A stretch of DNA of 64,000 nucleotides from JAJFJD01 sp965228425 (lineage in GTDB: Bacteria; Pseudomonadota; Alphaproteobacteria; UBA8366), in the NCBI GenBank assembly GCA_965228425.1, contig OZ245815.1:4340001-4404000 (forward strand), written 5' to 3'. The translations under genes were made by a program, and so were the position numbers. The notes below the pieces were generated by a model. That model saw nothing but the letters and a program-made list of their open reading frames with translations. It was not told where the DNA came from and ran no database searches. Of this stretch, positions 60,626 to 64,000 are shown piece after piece; the first letter of the stretch is position 1; each line of letters starts with the position of its first letter.

Positions 60626-62191
60626 ATGCGCTTCGTATTCGGCGAATGGGAGCTCGACACCGGACTTTACGAGCTCCGGCAAAACGGACGGCCGCAAAAG
60701 GTCGAGCCACAGGTCTACGATCTGTTGCGGTTCCTCGTCAGCAACAGCGACCGCGTGGTCGGTAAGGACGAGATCGTCGAGGAAATCTGGGGCGGCCGAA
60801 TCGTCACGGAATCGACCATATCGACCTGTCTCAAGGCAGCCCGTCAGGCCGTCGGTGACGACGGCAGGGCGCAGCGCCTGATCAAGACCGTCCACGGCCG
60901 CGGCTTCCGGTTCATCGGCGACGTGTCCGTTACCGGCGATCCCACGAGCCACACCGGCACCGCAGGCAACCCGGCACCGGACATCGCAGCCCAAACCGAC
61001 GAGCGGCCGACGAGGCCGACCGCGGACAAACCGGTTCTCGCCGTCCTGCCCTTCGATAACCTGAGTGCCGACGTCGACGAGTATTTCGCCGACGGGTTGA
61101 CCGAGGACATCATCACCAATTTGTCCCGTTTCCGCGACCTGTTGGTCATCGCCCGCACCTCGTCATTTCAATTCAAGGGACGCGCGATCGACATGATCGA
61201 TGCCGGCAGGGAACTGGGTGCGGGCTACATCGTCGAGGGAAGCGTCCGGCGCGCCGGCGGGCGGGTGCGCATCACCGCTCAGCTTATCGATGCGGCGACC
61301 GGCCTCCATCTTTGGGCCGAAGCGTATGACCGGGACATGGAAGATATTTTTGCCGTCCAGGACGAAGTCACTCGTACGATCGCGGCGACGCTTGGGGTCA
61401 AAGTCCAGGACGCAGCGCTGCAGCGCGCCCTGACGAAAAGCCCGGCCGAGTTGGATGCCTACGATTGCGTCCTGCGTGCACGGCGCTACACCTCGATGCT
61501 CAGCGCTGAAATGCATGCCGAGGCGCGCGACCTATTGGAAAAGGCCATCGAACTCGACCCGACGAATGCGGACGCACAGGCGCTTCTCGCGAATGTGTAT
61601 CTCGCCGAATACCGGTTCGATACCAACCCGCGCTCCGATCCGGTAGGCCGCGCGTTGACGGTGGCGCAGACAGCCACGCGGCTCGATCCGCAAAGCGCCT
61701 ATGCCCGGTGCTGGTTGGCGATCGTGCATTTCTTCCGGGGCGAGAACGACATGTTCGAAGCGGAGGCAAATCGCGCGCTCAATCTGAACCCCAACGATCC
61801 GGAAACGCTGGCCGATATCGGCCACTATCTCGCGTTCATGGGCGAGTTCGAGCGGGGCATCGAACTGTCGAAGCGGGCGCAGCAACTCAACCCGCTGCAC
61901 CCGGGCTGGTACTACTTCAGTTTCGCCCGCTATCATTTCGATCAACGGGAGTATGAGAAGACCATCGCCGACGTCCAACGGATCAGCATGCCGCATTTCT
62001 ACTGGACACATCTGTTGAACACGGCGGCGCTGGGTCAGTTGGAGCGCCCGGATGCACCGGCCGCCCTTGAACGGCTCTTCGACGTCAAGCCGGATTTCTC
62101 CGCCCAAACCGAACTACAAAAATGGAACGCCGCCCCGCACGACCTGGAGCATTTGGTCGAGGGGCTCCGCAAAGCCGGATTATCCGAATAG
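60626..62191 (+). CDS. Winged-helix regulator with TolB/FlgO-like and TPR domains
   Basis: A 521-residue soluble protein. Residues about 1-100 are an OmpR/CadC-type winged helix (YDLLRFLVSNSDRVVGKDEIV, IKTVHGRGFRFIGDV). Residues about 130-250 form the domain seen in CadC-like and adenylate-cyclase-linked proteins (VLAVLPFDNLSADVDEYFADGLTEDI). The rest (about 285-500) is TPR repeats. No transmembrane helix joins the parts, unlike CadC, so it senses through the TPR or middle domain in the cytoplasm. It is divergent from the MFS gene. Its effector is unknown. Confidence 0.92.
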   Translation: MRFVFGEWELDTGLYELRQNGRPQKVEPQVYDLLRFLVSNSDRVVGKDEIVEEIWGGRIVTESTISTCLKAARQAVGDDGRAQRLIKTVHGRGFRFIGDVSVTGDPTSHTGTAGNPAPDIAAQTDERPTRPTADKPVLAVLPFDNLSADVDEYFADGLTEDIITNLSRFRDLLVIARTSSFQFKGRAIDMIDAGRELGAGYIVEGSVRRAGGRVRITAQLIDAATGLHLWAEAYDRDMEDIFAVQDEVTRTIAATLGVKVQDAALQRALTKSPAELDAYDCVLRARRYTSMLSAEMHAEARDLLEKAIELDPTNADAQALLANVYLAEYRFDTNPRSDPVGRALTVAQTATRLDPQSAYARCWLAIVHFFRGENDMFEAEANRALNLNPNDPETLADIGHYLAFMGEFERGIELSKRAQQLNPLHPGWYYFSFARYHFDQREYEKTIADVQRISMPHFYWTHLLNTAALGQLERPDAPAALERLFDVKPDFSAQTELQKWNAAPHDLEHLVEGLRKAGLSE

Positions 62192-62203
62192 TCGGTCAAA
62201 CCC

Positions 62204-62977
62204 CTATTCGTCGCCTTTCGAACCGCGCTCCCCGCTCAACGCCGAGACGATGCCGTGCAGTGTCCGGACTTCCTGTTCGGTCAGGCGGCTACGCTGGAAC
62301 AGGCTCCGGATGTTACGGACCATGCTGGCGCGCTTCTCGTCGACATGGAAGAAATTGCGGGCGTCGAGCGCGGCTTCGAGGCGAAGGAAGAAGTTCTCCA
62401 GCTCGCCCTTGCTCGCCGGCTCGGTCCGGCCGGTCACCAACTCCTCGTCCGGTGTGTCGTCGCCGGCCTGATACCATTCGTAGGCCAGCAACAAGACGGC
62501 CTGCGGCAGGCTCAACGAACTGAAGCCGGGGTTCAACGGCACCTGCACGATGGTATCGGCGAGCGCGATGTCGTCATTGGTCAAGCCCGACCGTTCCGGC
62601 CCAAACAGCAATCCGCAGGAAACGCATGCCCCCTCTTCCGCGCGCAGGTCGGCCGCCGCGCGGCGCGGCACCATCACCGGCTTGATCATGTCGCGGTTGC
62701 GCGCGGTGGCGGCGAACACCCGCGAAAGATCGGCCACCGCCTCTACGGTCGTGCCGAACAGCCGGACGCCATCGATCACGGCATCGGCGCCCGCGGCGGC
62801 GGCACGCGCCTTGTCGTTCGGCCAGCCGTCGCGCGGCGCGACGAGCCGCATCTCGGTCAGGCCGCAGTTCAGCATCGCCCGCGCCGCGAAGCCGATATTC
62901 TCGCCGAGCTGCGGCTGCACCAAAACCACGACGGGTCCGCCGGTGTGCGTTTGTTTGGATCGGTCGGTTCCTGCCAT
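62204..62977 (-). CDS. trmJ: tRNA (cytidine/uridine-2'-O-)-methyltransferase TrmJ
   Basis: The 257-residue SPOUT-class enzyme methylates the ribose of nucleotide 32 in tRNA. VVLVQPQLGENIGFAARAM, the catalytic arginine region ATARNRDM, LLFGPERSGLTNDD and PLNPGFSSLSLPQAVLL are the knot motifs. A C-terminal helical extension (residues about 175-250) is typical of TrmJ. It is convergent with the winged-helix gene, 12 bases away, and is probably transcribed alone. Confidence 0.95.
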   Translation of the reverse strand: MAGTDRSKQTHTGGPVVVLVQPQLGENIGFAARAMLNCGLTEMRLVAPRDGWPNDKARAAAAGADAVIDGVRLFGTTVEAVADLSRVFAATARNRDMIKPVMVPRRAAADLRAEEGACVSCGLLFGPERSGLTNDDIALADTIVQVPLNPGFSSLSLPQAVLLLAYEWYQAGDDTPDEELVTGRTEPASKGELENFFLRLEAALDARNFFHVDEKRASMVRNIRSLFQRSRLTEQEVRTLHGIVSALSGERGSKGDE

Positions 62978-63108
62978 GTGGCTGTTTTAGCGATCCCGCT
63001 CGCGTTTCGCCATGCCCCACGCGGATAATGTCCATGTGAATTGCATCCGGCGGCCCCACGCGTCACGATGGGGGCCATCCTTCTAATCCCAAAATTCTGG
63101 AGCACCCC

Positions 63109-63489
63109 ATGGCGAAACGCGAAAGCATGGATATTCCCGGTCTCGTGCCGCACAAGAACCCGATCCCGCATGTATCGAGGACCGGCAACATGATTTTTTC
63201 CGGCGGGATCATCGGGTACGACGCGGACGGCAACATCCCGGAAACGCTGGAAGAGCAGACGAAATGCGCCTTCGCCAACATGCGCAAGATGGTCGAGGGG
63301 TCGGGCGCCACGCTCGAGGATGTCGCGCACGTGACGGTGTTCCTGAAGACCCGCGCCAACCGGGAACCGGTGAACCGTGAATGGCTTGCGCTGTTCCCCG
63401 ACGAGAAAAACATGCCGGCACGCCATGCGGTCAAGAGCGACCTGGACGACCCGATGCAAATCCAGCTCGAGTTCGTCGCCGTGCTGTAA
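63109..63489 (+). CDS. RidA family protein (second copy)
   Basis: A 126-residue YjgF/RidA-type protein with NMIFSGGIIGYDADGNIPETLEEQTKCAFANM, TLEDVAHVTVFLKTRANREPVN and the final MQIQLEFVAVL. Members of this branch often act as deaminases in amine catabolism. The gene is 27 bases upstream of an FAD amine oxidoreductase on the same strand, a frequent pairing in which the imine made by the oxidase is hydrolysed by the RidA protein. Confidence 0.92.
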   Translation: MAKRESMDIPGLVPHKNPIPHVSRTGNMIFSGGIIGYDADGNIPETLEEQTKCAFANMRKMVEGSGATLEDVAHVTVFLKTRANREPVNREWLALFPDEKNMPARHAVKSDLDDPMQIQLEFVAVL

Positions 63490-63516
63490 CCGCCGCACGC
63501 CGCACCGCCGCTTACA

Positions 63517-64000
63517 ATGTTAAAGACATCCGATCCCCGGTCCGCGCTTTGGTCATCGACCGCCGCACCGCCGCCCGATACGCCGCCGCTGGCCGGCGAC
63601 CGACGAGCGGACGTGGTGGTGATCGGCGGCGGATTCACCGGTCTATCGGCGGCCCTGCATCTCGCCGAAGCCGGCGTGAACACGGTTCTGCTGGAAGCCG
63701 AGGCGCCGGGCTTCGGCGCCTCCGGGCGCAACAACGGGCAGGTCGTCCCCGGCTTCAGCCGCCACAGCCCGGACGAGGTCGTTGCCGAGTTCGGCAGAGA
63801 CCGCGGCGAGGCCTTGAGCACTTGGGTGCAGAGCGCCGCGGCCCTGGTCTTCGACCTGATCGAACGGCACGGGATCGATTGCGATGCCACCCAGAACGGC
63901 TGGCTGATGCCGGCGCATACGGAGTCGCGTCTCGCGATCGCGCGGGCGAAACACGATCAATGGGCCGCGCGGGGCGCGTCGGTCGCGTTGCTGGATGGGG
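63517..64000 (+). CDS. FAD-dependent amine oxidoreductase (PuuB/OrdL-like), 3' end outside window
   Basis: The frame starts at ATG 63517 and runs off the right edge, so about 161 residues are visible. The FAD-binding motif VVVIGGGFTGLSAALHLAEAG is followed by a Glu at the end of the second strand (VLLEAE) and GFGASGRNNGQV, which is the gamma-glutamylputrescine oxidoreductase/OrdL-type signature. It should oxidise an amine or amino acid. The RidA gene upstream supports imine chemistry. The substrate is unknown and no polyamine transport gene is visible. Confidence 0.9.
   Translation, partial: MLKTSDPRSALWSSTAAPPPDTPPLAGDRRADVVVIGGGFTGLSAALHLAEAGVNTVLLEAEAPGFGASGRNNGQVVPGFSRHSPDEVVAEFGRDRGEALSTWVQSAAALVFDLIERHGIDCDATQNGWLMPAHTESRLAIARAKHDQWAARGASVALLDG

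Noticed and set aside
1..64000. Prophage, CRISPR array, integron or tRNA-linked island
   Set aside because: No integrase, phage structural gene, spaced direct repeats or tRNA was seen anywhere in the window.

Overview
The window looks like a stretch of GC-rich chromosome from an alphaproteobacterium, probably an environmental member of or near the Rhodospirillales. The best markers are the DUF1476-type ATP synthase zeta subunit next to purB, the purC-purS-purQ-purL-bolA-grxD run, and an NsrR-type Rrf2 regulator. The finer placement rests on the general mix of genes and is an inference. I saw no rRNA, tRNA, CRISPR array, prophage or intact insertion sequence. Almost every base belongs to a gene or to a short intergenic region.

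Layout. 1-1799: a partial class II aldolase and a divergent LLM flavin oxidoreductase. 2080-3363: a histidine kinase with a degenerate receiver domain. 3360-6085 (minus): a KRCGH lyase followed by large and small aconitase-family subunits, arranged like the dimethylmalate lyase/dimethylmaleate hydratase set. 6294-7998: a copper-delivery module (DUF2946-like, PCuAC, SCO). 8027-12181: a second KRCGH lyase facing an MmgE/PrpD protein, then asparaginase and SfsA. 12178-15729 (minus): a LeuC/LeuD pair with unusual signature motifs, a PhyH-type dioxygenase and an unknown protein. 15860-18380: alternative oxidase, group III truncated haemoglobin, DUF1971-like cupin and an unknown membrane protein, divergent from nsrR, with NsrR-like operators between them.

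18468-25192: acyl-CoA and organic-acid catabolism (crotonase, beta-hydroxyacid dehydrogenase, CaiB-type CoA-transferase, nitronate monooxygenase, TetR regulator, TauD dioxygenase, hot-dog hydratase). 25369-27358: map, radC, ridA. 27366-36181: a second nitronate monooxygenase, an alpha/beta hydrolase, a BisC-like molybdoenzyme, a small inverted-repeat element, a gamma carbonic anhydrase, two more class II aldolases, a dihydroxyphthalate-decarboxylase-like protein and a second SCO protein. 36322-47943: purB, a secreted helical-repeat protein, the zeta subunit, an NRDE protein, two acyl-CoA dehydrogenases, then purCSQL, BolA and monothiol glutaredoxin. 48017-52652 (minus): a second LLM oxidoreductase, a VOC protein, rpsD, a crotonase and an AGCS symporter.

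52982-62191: a catabolic block (ornithine-cyclodeaminase family, TauD, Fe-alcohol dehydrogenase, VOC, SMP-30 lactonase, two SDRs, an MFS transporter) ending in a winged-helix/TPR regulator. 62204-64000: trmJ, RidA and a partial FAD amine oxidoreductase.

Core nucleotide and translation genes are thus interleaved with many small catabolic units. Aldolases, TauD dioxygenases, KRCGH lyases, nitronate monooxygenases, SCO, VOC and RidA proteins each occur more than once, which suggests a metabolic generalist using many organic acids. The two most system-like loci are the NO-responsive oxidase operon (15860-18380) and the lyase/dehydratase operon (3360-6085). Neither function has been shown for this organism.
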